Under the pieces are notes generated by a model, which was not told the DNA's origin, searched no databases, and saw only the letters and a list, made by a program, of their open reading frames with translations. Shown here piece by piece: positions 1 to 11,048 of a stretch of DNA of 27,353 nt; positions within the stretch are counted from its first letter, which is position 1, and each line of letters begins with the position of its first letter. Origin of the DNA: Choristocarpus tenellus KU-1152 (taxonomy: Eukaryota; Phaeophyceae); contig CAXNAD020000146.1 of the NCBI GenBank assembly GCA_964200185.2, positions 1 to 27,353 of the forward strand. The letters run 5' to 3'. The translations under genes and the position numbers were made by a program.

Positions 1-50
1 CCTGGTGTAGAACCCCCCCCCCCTCCCAGATACTTTGGGTCTGCTCCTGT
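1..50. repeat. C-run repeat terminus at the left window edge
   Basis: An 11-base C run (13-23) is preceded by CCTGGTGTAGA and followed by CAGATACTTTGGGTC. The same arrangement, reverse-complemented, occurs at 25436-25487, and the C run plus CAGATAC also ends the window at 27329-27353. This is therefore one copy of a dispersed element end. No coding potential is seen here. Confidence 0.7.
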
Positions 51-552
51 GACTATGCACCCTCTCATCTCATCATTATGCATGCGGTTGGCAATCTCTT
101 CACCCACGAAGTACATCCATTGCCATTACTATTAAAATCTACTATGTACATGCTATCACAGGAATTAGCTCCAACAGAACATTGTCATCAAGGATGACTA
201 CACACTTCCGTTAGATTTGTTTATGCACCCCATCATTAGTATAAAGGCAGAGTTGTTTTGTTACAAGGCTCTGGATACTGATTTGTGATTAATATTGACC
301 TGATAAGGCATAATATCTCTGCACCATTTAAAAGTTCTGGTGAAAAACGAAAGTAGTGTGTAGACATCATAGGTACTACAGAGGTGGATATTAGTACTAG
401 TTATGTTGGGCTAGATACAGACTGCTCTAGAATAGGGAATACAAAAACACATCTATTATTATAGTAGTACTTCCTTCTCCATAATGATTTCATGGACATT
501 GCCCGGGAAAGATGTGGGCTTCTGAATATATGTTACCGTGTATAAATGAAAA

Positions 553-1243
553 TTAGGTTTGAAGTACTCCCAAGTTGGACCACAGTGCTGGTGGGGGTGA
601 GGCATATACAGGAGCATCACTACCATAGTTGGGCAGGACCATGTCCGAGATGACAATGGATAACTCCTGCTCAAGGTTTGCAACAATTAATAGTTGGAAC
701 AGAATGGTGGATGGCAGACTAAAAACAGGTAAGAACAAACAGCTACACAGACAAGCACTGGGAAAACTTACAGATTACATAGCAATTATATTATAACTAA
801 CACTACCCACAAACTTCTCAGCAATCTTTACTGTGGTGGACAGCTTTGAACGGAGAAACACCTGAAGATCAGCTGCTTCCCAAGTCAAACTATAATTGAC
901 AAACATGCCTCCCCAGGAGTGCTTTTTAAACAACATGAAATCAGGGAGGTCTTGATGGTGACAGGTGAGAGAGATTGGACCAAGGTCAGTAGCTGCCAAC
1001 AAGGAAAAATGCTGGTTGGTAGAGTATGTAATTAGTGTTCTATCATTAACAACTTCTACTCCAGCACCATTCCAGTGATTTAACAAAAAATCCCACACTC
1101 TGAAATAAACAAAGATCTACACTTTCAACAATAAAAAAATGGTTCGGCTATGAAAAATCACCATGACAAACACTGTTCTGATGCTTGACTACAATGATAA
1201 CACATAATGTGTCCAGATATACTAGAGCGACACAATGCCACAT
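553..1243 (-). other. Unassigned coding-like segments downstream of G6PD
   Basis: Three minus-strand pieces look coding but match no family I know. Going along the strand: an ATG at 1243-1241 opens a short hydrophobic frame (MWHCVALVYLDTLCVIIVV...). A polypyrimidine-AG acceptor (TTTGTTTATTTCAG, ending at 1100) opens a frame of about 107 codons from 1099 or 1097 to 775, containing WDFLLNHWNGAGVEV and HSWGGMFVNYSLTW. An acceptor ending TTTTTAG near 720 precedes a last piece ending SNLGVLQT and a stop near 553. A strong GTAAGT donor lies near 768, but the middle frame stops just before it, so I cannot phase the pieces into one clean model. This could be a small gene, a pseudogene, or chance open frame. 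Confidence 0.3.
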
Positions 1244-1368
1244 GCTACCAACGAGCACACAAGCAGTGAGGAAAAACAAATCCTATTATATTTTTCAAAT
1301 TGTATTAGCTCATCCACATCATGGGTGTGCTACTGATGTATTGGTATGCTCCTTGAAACCAATAATAT

Positions 1369-1374
1369 TTTATT
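1369..1374 (-). terminator. Candidate poly(A) signal for G6PD
   Basis: TTTATT on the plus strand reads AATAAA on the minus strand, about 32 bases beyond the stop of the distal terminal exon (1406). No AATAAA is seen between the two terminal exons, so transcripts using either exon would probably share this signal. Confidence 0.5.
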
Positions 1375-1405
1375 TTCTTCAAAGTCGTGCCAGTTGCCGA
1401 TACAG

Positions 1406-1457
1406 TCATTCCATGGGTGTCCCATGACTCCATTCATATTCTCGGTTCAGGGTGTAC
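1406..1457 (-). CDS. Alternative terminal exon (10B) of glucose-6-phosphate dehydrogenase
   Basis: This is a second copy of the last G6PD exon, starting 116 bp downstream of the first. The acceptor CTGTGGCAG precedes one base that completes the Gly codon begun by exon 9, then the frame reads YTLNREYEWSHGTPME and TGA. The proximal exon reads [15 protein letters not shown]. Over the 13 shared codons, six are identical, three differ silently, and four change the residue (M/T, D/E, K/E, T/S). There is no indel in the shared codons. The similarity also covers about 28 bases of intron before the acceptor, so the splice site was copied with the exon. Splicing exon 9 (donor at 1773) to this acceptor skips exon 10A and gives a 508-residue protein. 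Whether it is used needs transcripts. The conserved frame argues against a dead copy, but a recent unused duplicate is possible. Confidence 0.75.
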
Positions 1458-1524
1458 CTGCCACAGCACGTAAGGGAGTATGTTCCACAGCAGAATTAAC
1501 ATGGTGAGGTTCATGCGTGATGGA

Positions 1525-4500
1525 CTAGCTGGATGTTCCATGCGTCCACTTGTAGTCTCGGTTCAACATGTACCTGCCATAGCATGTCAAGGAGTATGGC
1601 CCACCATAGAAGGCTATGGTCAACATATGGGATGAATAAGACCACTCTAAAGTCACTATCAAGAAATGCTAGCATTTTCAAGGTAACTAAAGTCAAGTTA
1701 AAACCCTCTCACACCAGGAAACATTATCTAGATACAGACATGTTCCTATCTGGTAACTCAAACTACTACGTACCCCATCTTTGCTATCAGTTCATCACTC
1801 TCCGTTGGCCCCCTAGAGCCGTATGCGTATGGCAAAGTGGTTGCTTTCCCTTCCTCAATTTGTTTGAGGAGAGGAGTAAAAATCTTCCATGCTTCCAAAA
1901 GCTCATCACTGCGCACAAATGTAGCTTGTTTGCCCCGCAACACTTCCAGGATGAGGCGGGTATATGCTGCAGGGCTGTTACGGTGGGGAGAAAATAATTG
2001 CAGATACAGGAAGAATGTTGCGTGTGCGGAACAGCCTCAAAAGTACGACGAAGTGACGGGAAGGTAAGCACTGTTAGATATTCCATACTGTTATGCTCAC
2101 TTGTATGCTGTGGGGTAGCGATCGATGTATGTCAGGTCCAGGTCTGACTGCATGGGCTTGCTTTGAAGACCTGGGGCTTTGACATTGGTCTTGTAGTAAA
2201 TACTTTCATTAGGCTGCAACCGCATCACCAACTCATTACGGGGGCAAGGCTGGTCATCGAACATGAAGTTGCTCCCAGGTGTGTCCTTGAACTGGATACG
2301 GACCTGAGAAATACCATGTCAATAGTATATCAATGGCATGTCAATTACCATGTCTGAGAGAAACCTGAGTCAAAGAATCTCAGAACAAACTTCACCATTT
2401 TGTCAGATCTCCAGAATTTTCAAGCTTGACCATCCCAAAGTGACCTGTGTCTCCAAATCATAGTATAATGGAAGTTTATCATATACCTGAAATCTTTTAC
2501 AATATAGTATGCATTATGGCCCTTGTCCTCATTTCTACAATGAAGTGTAACACACCTCAGTCTTGCGCTCATTGAGGGCCTTCCCTGCTTTGAATATGAA
2601 TGGTACTCCTGCCCACCGTGGGTTGTTCACAAACAGGACACATGTTGCAAATGTGGGGCAGTTGGAGTCCTCGGGCACACCATCATCTGTCCAGAAAGAT
2701 TTGTATACAGTGGGCAACAGGGCTATAGTTTGGACAAAGTATGACAGAGTACAAAACACACCAAAACAATTGTCCATACAGCAAGATGGCACTTGAATCA
2801 ACAATGGGAGCGTACTCAAGATGTGTCACTCACCATCCTTGTATCCTGGGTGTTCACCATCCTCACTGGCCACGTACTGGCCTAATACCACATCCTCAAG
2901 GCGAACAGGAGCAGCAGCCTTGAGAACATTAACCTGCACTTGACATATTACAGCGATAAGTTCATATTTACATTTCAAGCCTGAACACGGACAAAGGACT
3001 TGACCTTGAAGGACCTAATCAGCGCAGAGATGACAAAACAAGCTTTGCCGGCTAGTCAAGTAAGGAAACCAAAGACTCCTATTAAAATTATTTTCCATCA
3101 ACATTTCATATTGCAACGAACTCGAGATTTGATCTGATTTTATTTTATTTGATACATCCCTCTTGGAGATTTCTACTATACAGAATATTTGGTTCTTGCC
3201 TGGACCAGCTTGAACCTACCCAACTTTTTTTATAGAACACAAAAAGTGAGTGCTAGTATGTGACTCTCCTTTGATGATCTAAAAATTCCCTCAAAGTCAA
3301 GAGCAGCATAGTCTAACCTTGGCATCACGGAGGAAGTCAGCAGATCCAGTGCCAGACACTCTCACTGGAGGCTCCATGGCAACCAGTGTGAAGACCTGAA
3401 TGCAAAAATTCCAAAAGCAAATAGCAAGACAAGATTAGACATAGATTCGTCTGTATTGCCAGATGTTTAACACAGGCTCGCAGAATGCAAGATTAACCCA
3501 TGGCAATACAACAAAACTTGAGTCAAATACCTGAATGAGATGGTTCTGAATAACGTCACGTATGATGCCATAATTATCAAAGTATCCACCACGTCCTTCA
3601 GTTCCAAAGTCTTCCTTGAAGGTGAACTGGACACTTTGGATAAAGTTACGGTTCCATGTGGGTTCGAACATCAAGTTTGAGAAACGCAACACCACCATGT
3701 TTTGTGTCATCTCTTTCCCCAGGTAGTGATCAATACGGTAGATGAACTTCTCCGTGAAGTACTCTCCAAGTCCGCTAGTGAGCTGACAGCAGAAAATGAT
3801 TAAGTCCGGAATACAGGTGGAAGTGAATATGTTGAGGAACAGAACTTGTTACAGACACAATTTGTTTGCATGACCAAAAAAATATCAATTGTGTTTACTT
3901 GCAGCTGTATGGTTTTGGGGAATGCCTAATAGTCTTTACTTGCCCATAATGGTCAGATAGCAAGCATCTGGTACAAGTTTTCTAGTAGTTCAGTTCACTG
4001 TCCGAGTAAAAAGACACCAATCAGATCTAACACTTAATATACCCAGAGAGCTAGAAAAACTATAAGGGTGGAAAGGGATGGTACACACCTCAAGTGCTGA
4101 ATCATAGTCATGCCCAAAGGGTTTCTCCACAATAAGGCGTGTGAAACCTGTTGAACTAATCCCTGTCTGCTTAATGGAGGATGCAGTATCCAGGAACACA
4201 TTTGGTGGAATTGCAAAATAAAACACACGATTGGCAACACCTCCAAGGCCAGACTTTTCCTCACGAATCTCGAGGTCTTTGATCATGGCCCCCATGTCCT
4301 CAGCTGAACCATAGCCGCCTGAAAGTGTTGGTTACAAGATATTTCATTTCCATGTTGTCAATTGATGAAATAGATCTCAATACCTCTGTACACGCACAGG
4401 TACTGGGCCTGCAAGTTCGTCCAGGCACAAATGATAATGATCTTTTTACTTTCAGATACACCAAAACAAATCCAAGGACCAATAAGAGCAATTAGTGTTG

Positions 4501-5459
4501 TCGATTGATCACATACCTCCAGGAAGGGTGGCAAGGGGTGGCTGTCTTATTTTAGTCTATGAAGGCAATTACCGTTCCTATCAAAGATCAAAGATAAACT
4601 ACCTGAAGTATAAACAACGCTTTGAGGGTCTACGTCGATTATTAGTGGGTAGATTTAGGTATTAAAAAGGACTCGGATCTTCATGAACACATATAAAGCG
4701 CCATAAAATATTACGGACACCGTCATACTCGAGATGATGTAGAGGTACACAGCAGCCAACTGACAAATATAAAAGTTTATAGCCCACATCTAATTACCAA
4801 CCCGCCTCTCCTTAAGTCTAAGGTCCACCTGCACGGTAGTGGACCAACTTCAAAAACTCTTCAACTTTGGGGTCAGCTTCTTTGGAGAGGTAAGGCCGGA
4901 GCTTTTCATGGAGTTGATTGTCCGTGATTTTTGATCGCGCATAGCCACAAATGATCACGTGCGGTGGAAGGAAGTCGTGGCAGAAGAGCTCAAATAGCGC
5001 AGGAAATGTCTGCAAGCAAGTGGAGGAGTCGAGCAGCAGGGTTCATAATATCATATTAGAAAATCAGGACACACAGGACATGATTGCAATCCGATACTAT
5101 TACCACTCTGAATGCCACCACCTCTACACAAAAACAACTCGCTATACCACTGTCAGGGGGTGGATCATATCAAAGCCTACATGCTCAGGTCTGTCTGTGA
5201 AATAGACTTGGGTCACGTTCAAACAATGCAAGACACCAGGCGGACAAAGCCCACCAAAAAGACCTCTATCCATAAAAGAAAGTTGCTCAGGGACCACAGA
5301 GTCAAACTGAATCAATGTATGGCGAATGTCATGACAATTGTGCGCAGAAGCAGAAGCCACCTTCTTTTTTGCCAGATCTCCACTGGCTCCAACGACTACC
5401 ACAGACAATGAACTGTGAAGGTATTCGCAGGAGTGATACTTGGATACGTTTTCAGTCAT
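1525..5459 (-). CDS. G6PD: Glucose-6-phosphate 1-dehydrogenase, ten exons
   Basis: Catalyses the first step of the oxidative pentose phosphate pathway: glucose-6-phosphate + NADP+ to 6-phosphogluconolactone + NADPH. Exons on the minus strand: 5459-5361, 5009-4829, 4318-4089, 3782-3531, 3395-3318, 2933-2834, 2686-2556, 2303-2101, 1974-1774, 1573-1525. All junctions are GT-AG and keep phase, giving 507 residues, close to the usual ~500-515. Motifs seen: coenzyme loop GASGDLA (24-30), GYARS (55-59), EKPFGHD (158-164), active-site signature RIDHYLGKE (186-194, with the reactive Lys), NHLIQ with the catalytic His at 251, [10 protein letters not shown], and KALNERK. The C-terminus ends DYKW, where the Trp (501) matches the family residue packing on structural NADP+. 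I chose ATG 5457-5459. The frame is open further upstream but has no ATG. No transit peptide is evident, so a cytosolic enzyme is inferred. The gene is head to head with 6PGD. The last exon is duplicated (see 1406-1457). Confidence 0.97.
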
Positions 5460-5651
5460 GACCCCTTTTCTCTCAATTGCGGTTGGCTGGCCCACGTCTG
5501 CTGTTACCAGATTTCCCAGTAAGACTAACTAGTTGAGGCCTGTGAAGTACCAAGTTTTGAACTTGAGACTAAATGGCGAATTTGTCTTCTCAAGGTTGGA
5601 TTGTTGATGAAATATTGGTCGGAGTATTGTTGTGGAGTGGTTAGATGGTAG

Positions 5652-5699
5652 AATAATATTGTAGTAGTTGAGTACAATAATATTGTAGTAGTTGAGTAC
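5652..5699. repeat. Perfect tandem duplication of a 24-mer in the divergent promoter
   Basis: Two identical 24-base units lie back to back (5652-5675 and 5676-5699). Each starts AATAATATTG and ends GTTGAGTAC. The unit sits about 195-240 bases upstream of the G6PD start and 660-710 bases upstream of the 6PGD start. Confidence 0.95.
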
Positions 5700-5752
5700 A
5701 AACCATAGTACTTTTAATCAAAACTTAGTCATTTCCACCTGATACCCTCATG

Positions 5753-5853
5753 CAGATACATTTTGCGGGAAATTGGAAGTATTATTATAGTAGTTATCAT
5801 TCAAAATTCTCGTTCAGATCATTTTCACGGGAAATTGTAAGTGTTTATTATAG
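5753..5853. repeat. Duplicated GGGAAATTG box in the divergent promoter
   Basis: Two imperfect copies of about 38 bases (5753-5790 and 5815-5853) share CAGAT, CATTTT, CGGGAAATTG, AAGT and TTATTATAG in the same order, with single-base differences and two small indels. The first contains TTTTGCGGGAAA, which resembles an E2F-type site. A protein-binding role is inference only. Confidence 0.8.
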
Positions 5854-5900
5854 GTTTGGTAGGGTTGCAACCCAAATTATGATTTGAAAAAAACAAAAAC

Positions 5901-6093
5901 ATGAACACAATATTTCCGAACCAACAGTCCGAGTCATGCATCTGGAGACTATTGCTCCGACCCATCATCAAGGATAATCTCAGCAAGTACATTTATCAAG
6001 GAGTTGCAATCAATACAGCTCAAGCGAGACACAAACACACATCATCTCCAAAATCTCGTCGACTCAAAGAAGAGCCTATAACTTATCTTCCAG
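5901..6093 (+). other. Possible upstream exon giving 6PGD an N-terminal extension
   Basis: An ATG at 5901 opens 64 codons in a basic, Ser/Thr-containing frame (MNTIFPNQQSESCIWRLLLR...). The frame reaches CAG|GTAACT at 6093/6094. An acceptor GTAG ending at 6338 would join it in phase to the open stretch before the 6PGD ATG and add about 72 residues. The segment could be a presequence, a 5' UTR exon, or chance. The downstream ATG already gives a complete enzyme. Confidence 0.2.
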
Positions 6094-6361
6094 GTAACTT
6101 CGCTTTTACTTTACGTCTTGGCTGGGGTGATTTCAAGATTTTCTTTGTTGTGTTATGGTATATAACAATCTGCTGCAAGAGGAGGGAATAGCTCTTTACT
6201 CATGGTGGCTTCATAAGATATCCTTGAACTCTCTTGGACACAGACAAAGGCTTGAAAGCTCAAGCAGAGGTCATGCTCATGTCCATTAGTCAGACAAAAC
6301 TAACTCAAACTTCTTCGTCAACGACGCCCTTCACGTAGGACCCAGGAGCCAGTTCAACAAG

Positions 6362-9300
6362 ATGGAGGCTTTGTCTGATGTTGGCTTGTATGGCCTTGCT
6401 GTCATGGGACAGAACTTTGCTCTTAACATGGCCAGCCACGGATTCCGCGTCTCCGTGTGTAATCGGTCTCCTGAGAAGGTCGATGCAACCGTTGAGCGTG
6501 CCAAGGAAGAGGGTGATCTCCCTCTTGTGGGATTCAAGGACCCTAAGGAATTTGTGATGTCCCTCTCGACTCCCCGCAAGATTATTATCCTGGTTCAGGC
6601 CGGCAAGCCTGTGGATGCCACAATCGATGTCCTGTCTGCGCACATGGAGGTGAGATATACGAGTTCTACTGCCTTGACTGTTTTCTGTACACAGGAGTTC
6701 CAATTGTCGGCATTCTGCAGCGTAGTGCAGTGGTCGAATATTGCGCTGGATTTGCCTACTTCTGCCACGATTGGGCTCCAGTATGTGTTGTCTTACAGAG
6801 GAAGGCGATGAGATGTTAATATCCAACCAATAGTACAACTCTCCTGACTATTGCTCCTTCACGGTAATGAACTATGTGCATCACTCTTCAGCCTGGTGAT
6901 GTTCTTGTAGACGGAGGTAATGAGTGGTTTCCCAACTCACAGCGCCGGGGAGAGGAACTTGAGGCCAAGTCCATCCTCTTCGTGGGCATGGGTATCTCTG
7001 GTGGGGAGGAAGGAGCCCGTAATGGCCCATCCCTCATGCCGGGTGGGCCAAAGAAAGCATTTGATCTCCTGGAGCCCATCATCACGAAGTGTGCTGCCCA
7101 GGTGTGTGTATACAATGGAATAGTGCAAGCATCCTGTCTGCCTCTGGTGAAGTTTTGTACCACTCTGTTGTTTTTCTGAATTCTTAAGAGTACATGTGGC
7201 ATGTTGGGAGGAGTGTTATTCCTTTGCGAACTTCTGATCAGTTGAATGTGTTGCACATATAAATAGGCATAAAATTTAAAAGAGTTAGCAAGCTATTTCC
7301 AAACCCTCACACAAGCACAACCCCGCTTAACAGTAAAAAGTTTCATGAATGTACTAGGTGGACGATGGACCATGCACAACATATCTTGGTTCTATTGGCT
7401 CTGGAAACTATGTGAAGATGGTCCACAATGGCATTGAATATGGCGACATGCAACTCATTGCTGAGGTGTGTACAGAAATATAAATGGTCAGGATTATGCT
7501 TGCTCATTGTGCCTTAAGATTTTTTTTTTGCAAAAATCCTTCCTCGGGAGCGAAAAAAGTGCTTTTGGCAAGAGTAGTAAGTAGTAGTACTTGTGGAGGA
7601 CATTAGTCAATTTTAGTGTTTTTAGTGCTGTACGTTTGGCAACACCTTTCCTATTTCCCTTACCTTCCAGGTTTACGATGTCTTGAAGAATGTGGCAGGG
7701 TTGTCAAACGAAGAGCTGGCGTCAACGTTTGAGAGCTGGAACACAGGAGAGCTGCAGGTAAGCTCAGGAGTGGTTCCTGCAATTAAGTATTGTCTAAAGA
7801 TGATAATGCAAAGGTCAAGAATCACTTTGACATCACAGGCACTTGAAAACAGAAATGGAGTCTTCTATTGTGGACCTAACCTCTAGCCTCTATTGGGTGA
7901 TTTGGAATGCTGCAGAGCTTCCTTGTGGAGATCACTGCATCAATTTTTGGGAAGAAAGATGACAAGACAGATGAAGGTTATGTTGTGGACAAGATCCTTG
8001 ATAAGACAGGTGAATTTGGATGCATCCAGAAGTATATTGTATGTCTGATGTGGAAAATGATTGCCGTTCCATTCAATATCTTCAATCCTGGAACAATAGC
8101 CTTCACCTACTGACACAAATCGCAGTCTACCTGCATAGGTCTGACACAAAGGTGAACATCCTTTGTAGTGGTCACAGTTGAACGACACAACATAATTCTA
8201 CTGTAATTGTAGAAGTAGAAAGATTTATGAGTTGGCTGGGTGGATTGCCTAGACATGCTCAAAGAGTTCCGATGTGCGCTTGTTGTAGGTATGAAGGGGA
8301 CAGGGCGCTGGACTGTACAGGAAGCAGCAGAGCGAAGTACTGCTGCTCCCACTATGGCAGCTGCCCTGGATGCTAGGTACCTAAGTGGTAGGAAGGACGA
8401 GAGGATCAGGGCAGCCACAGTACTTTCTGGACCCTCAGAAATTCCTGCTGTTGCCAAGGAGCAGCTGGTTACGGACCTGAAGGCTGCTCTATACTGCTCT
8501 AAAGTCTGCTCTTATGCACAGGTTTGGATAGGTATCAGCATTGCTGAGTTTGGAGTGTGGTATTTGTTATTGTTACTAAAACGAAAAGAGGGGAGGGGAG
8601 GGGGCAGCAAAGCGATTCCAGTCTGTTTTGTTCTGTTGATTGAAATGTAGAGGTCTATTCATGTCACAAAATTGCTCATTGCACTCAAGTATAAGGACTG
8701 TTGAAGAATACCACTGCTGTACAGCAAGCTGATTAGTAATTTATTTATCTAGTTCAATAATCTGCTTTGTTTTTTGTAACTGATTTTGTGTGTGACTGCA
8801 CTCTTGTTCTCTTTGCTTGGTTGACAGGGCATGTGTCTGATCAAGAGCGCATCAGAGCACTTTGAGTGGGGTGTGGACCTTGGTGAATGTGCACGTATCT
8901 GGAAGGGAGGTTGCATCATCCGGGCAGCCTTCCTTGATGACATCAAGAGGGCATACAAGATTGATTCAAGCCTATCCAATATGCTAGTCGATCCATTTTT
9001 TGCTTCCCAACTTTTGGAGCGCCAGGCTGCATGGAGGAGGGTGGTTTCCCTCTGCGTGGCAAGTGGCATTGCTGCTCCAGCCATGACAGCATCTTTGTCG
9101 TACTTTGACTCCTACCGTCGAGCTCGCCTACCAGCCAACCTGGTGCAGGTGATGAGGCCAGAGTGTTTTGTAGTGCTGATGTAAACACACAGATTTGTTG
9201 TTTGTGCATAGAGGTGTGATGTGTTGTTAAATTGGCTCTGTGATATGTGATTGGGACTGTCTACTGAAGCTCCTTCTATGCTGACCTTGACCATCTTCTG

Positions 9301-9456
9301 TTGTTCAACAATGTTTATGATTTGCAGGCCCAGCGTGACTTCTTTGGTGCGCACACCTATGAACGGATAGATATGGAGGGCACTTACCATTGCCTTTGGG
9401 ATGTCACCCACAAGGATATTGGCGATGTTTCTGGGCGCATTGCTGGGGAATTGTGA
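6362..9456 (+). CDS. 6-phosphogluconate dehydrogenase (decarboxylating), eight exons
   Basis: Third step of the oxidative pentose phosphate pathway: 6-phosphogluconate + NADP+ to ribulose-5-phosphate + CO2 + NADPH. Exons: 6362-6649, 6892-7101, 7358-7465, 7671-7757, 7916-8009, 8289-8521, 8828-9148, 9328-9456. All are GT-AG and in phase, giving 489 residues, the normal family length. Seen: nucleotide loop GLAVMG (11-16); NADP-specifying NRS (34-36); substrate loop SGGEEGAR (132-139); catalytic Lys186, His189, Asn190 and Glu193 in [20 protein letters not shown]; and the C-terminal tail with Arg450 and His456 in [13 protein letters not shown], which by family knowledge completes the partner subunit's active site. 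Met before KGTG and the [11 protein letters not shown] segment are plant/algal-type. The ATG has an AAGATGG context and is the first Met after an in-frame TAG at 6287. The C-terminus GEL is not a peroxisomal signal. Cytosolic location is inferred. The gene diverges from G6PD. Confidence 0.98.
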
Positions 9457-11048
9457 AGTTGACACCAGGCATGCCACATACACAAGGTTGTTTCAGTGGG
9501 GTGGGTATATGAGTATAGCGTAGTCACAAGCCCCTGCTTGCTAATAGTTCTTTCCCTTGCGTTACCATCTTACAATGGCCTTCATTCGCCACATATGTGA
9601 CAATCCAGCACCTTTTGTATACAGCTGTACCTTTTTATAGTACTGTAGCAAGTACATAGAGGTTAGGCAACCAGTCAGATATTTGACCAGCTGTACAAAT
9701 GCAGATGATATCAACAGTGAAATAGAGGTGCGGGAGAGGGTTTTCATTCAAGGTGGAAAACTGGGAAAAGGTTGACCTTGCTTTCTTCTGGTTGCAGTGT
9801 CCACTTGTTGTCTCTTCAGAATTGATTATATATGGACATGGAACATTGTTTTATTCCGCGTTTTGGGGAACCTACAGCAACCAAGCAGTTTTTGCAATTG
9901 TATGTGTGACTGGACAGACAATTACATCTAATGAGAACATTCATACTTGCAACTATGACATGTGCGAGCTATATTGAATCCAAACATTTGCAAATTTTTG
10001 TGTATGTGCTCTGCCTTTGCAATCCCCATTCGTCTAGTGTGATTTTTGTCTTGCTGATGAGTATCACGCTTCTCCTTCCCTTAACAAATGCACAGACATG
10101 GTCATCCAATCCCACCACCTATGCCATATCAAGAGTTGTCAACACTAACATTGTGCTTGAGTACTTCTACTGTAGCAAATGGGGATACTCTCTGTGATCT
10201 GCAAAAAAACATGACATGTGGTTGCTAATATGCAGGAATGTTTCTGTCAAATGTAGATAGTTATTATTACATAGTTTTTCTTGATTGCTTTCACATCACT
10301 CTGACTTGTCCCAAAACTGTAGCTAGAAGGTACAGGAAAGGCAGTGACACAGTACTTCAGAAAATATAAAACAGAAATGTCATTCTCAAGGAAATAAAAA
10401 CATAAGTAACTAAGATGAGAACCTAAGGAATAACACAACCAATGGCTGGGACAAGACTTGTCCATCTGTCCACGTCCCATGAGAAGAGGGGGAAATGAAA
10501 AGGAGAAACCAGTGTCATTGTCAGTCCATGAAATATGAACACCACTCCTCACATATCACACAAAGGAGAGAGGAACTGTGAAGAATAGTCAACCCAAAAA
10601 CGAAATTCATAAGAAGAGGTACATTCAGCAACCAGTAGGCAGTTACGAGTGCGCATATGCCCTGATCTTCTTGGGCTGCCTTACCTAGCATGATATATGT
10701 AAGTTATTTTGTCTGCTTGAAGATGTTATTTGTCAATGAAGTTCTTTATTCCATCGACTACAGATTTGTATCACTTGGATTGGTTTGTTACTACTGTATT
10801 TTGTCCCTCAAAACATCCTGAATGATCCTTTATGATATAGTACTTGGACATGACTGGGTTGGTGTAAACTCCTTCACTGGTATGCACTGTGGTGAGTGAA
10901 GATGTAGAAAATTATAGGGGTAAGAACACACCATTGATGAAGGGAAAGCCTTGGTAACTCAAACCAGACTGTACACGCTACATTGTCCAAGTGAACACAA
11001 AACCCACACTCCAACAGAACTGGCAGATGACTGATAAAATCTTCTCAG
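9457..11048. other. Non-coding stretch after 6PGD
   Basis: I see the 6PGD 3' flank and no exon I can support. Open frames here are short and lack splice context. An AATAAA near 10391 is too far from the 6PGD stop to assign with confidence. Confidence 0.5.

Larger units (their letters stand above)
5460..6361. promoter_or_regulatory. Shared divergent intergenic region between G6PD and 6PGD
   Basis: These 902 bases separate the two start codons and must hold both promoters and 5' UTRs. The stretch is AT-rich and contains two repeat structures (5652-5699 and 5753-5853). I see no convincing TATA box placement. The two flanking enzymes make NADPH in the same pathway, so shared control is a reasonable inference but is not shown by the sequence. 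Confidence 0.7.

Noticed and set aside
3659-3675. GGGTTCGAACAT resembling a tRNA B-box
   Set aside because: It lies inside G6PD exon 4, which encodes conserved residues.
5459-5495. A more upstream start for G6PD at GTG 5495
   Set aside because: The frame is open but the codon is GTG, and ATG 5457-5459 gives a normal family N-terminus. An unseen upstream exon remains possible.
6305-6838. A 177-codon minus-strand open frame across 6PGD exon 1
   Set aside because: It is antisense to a clearly identified exon and has no recognisable domain.
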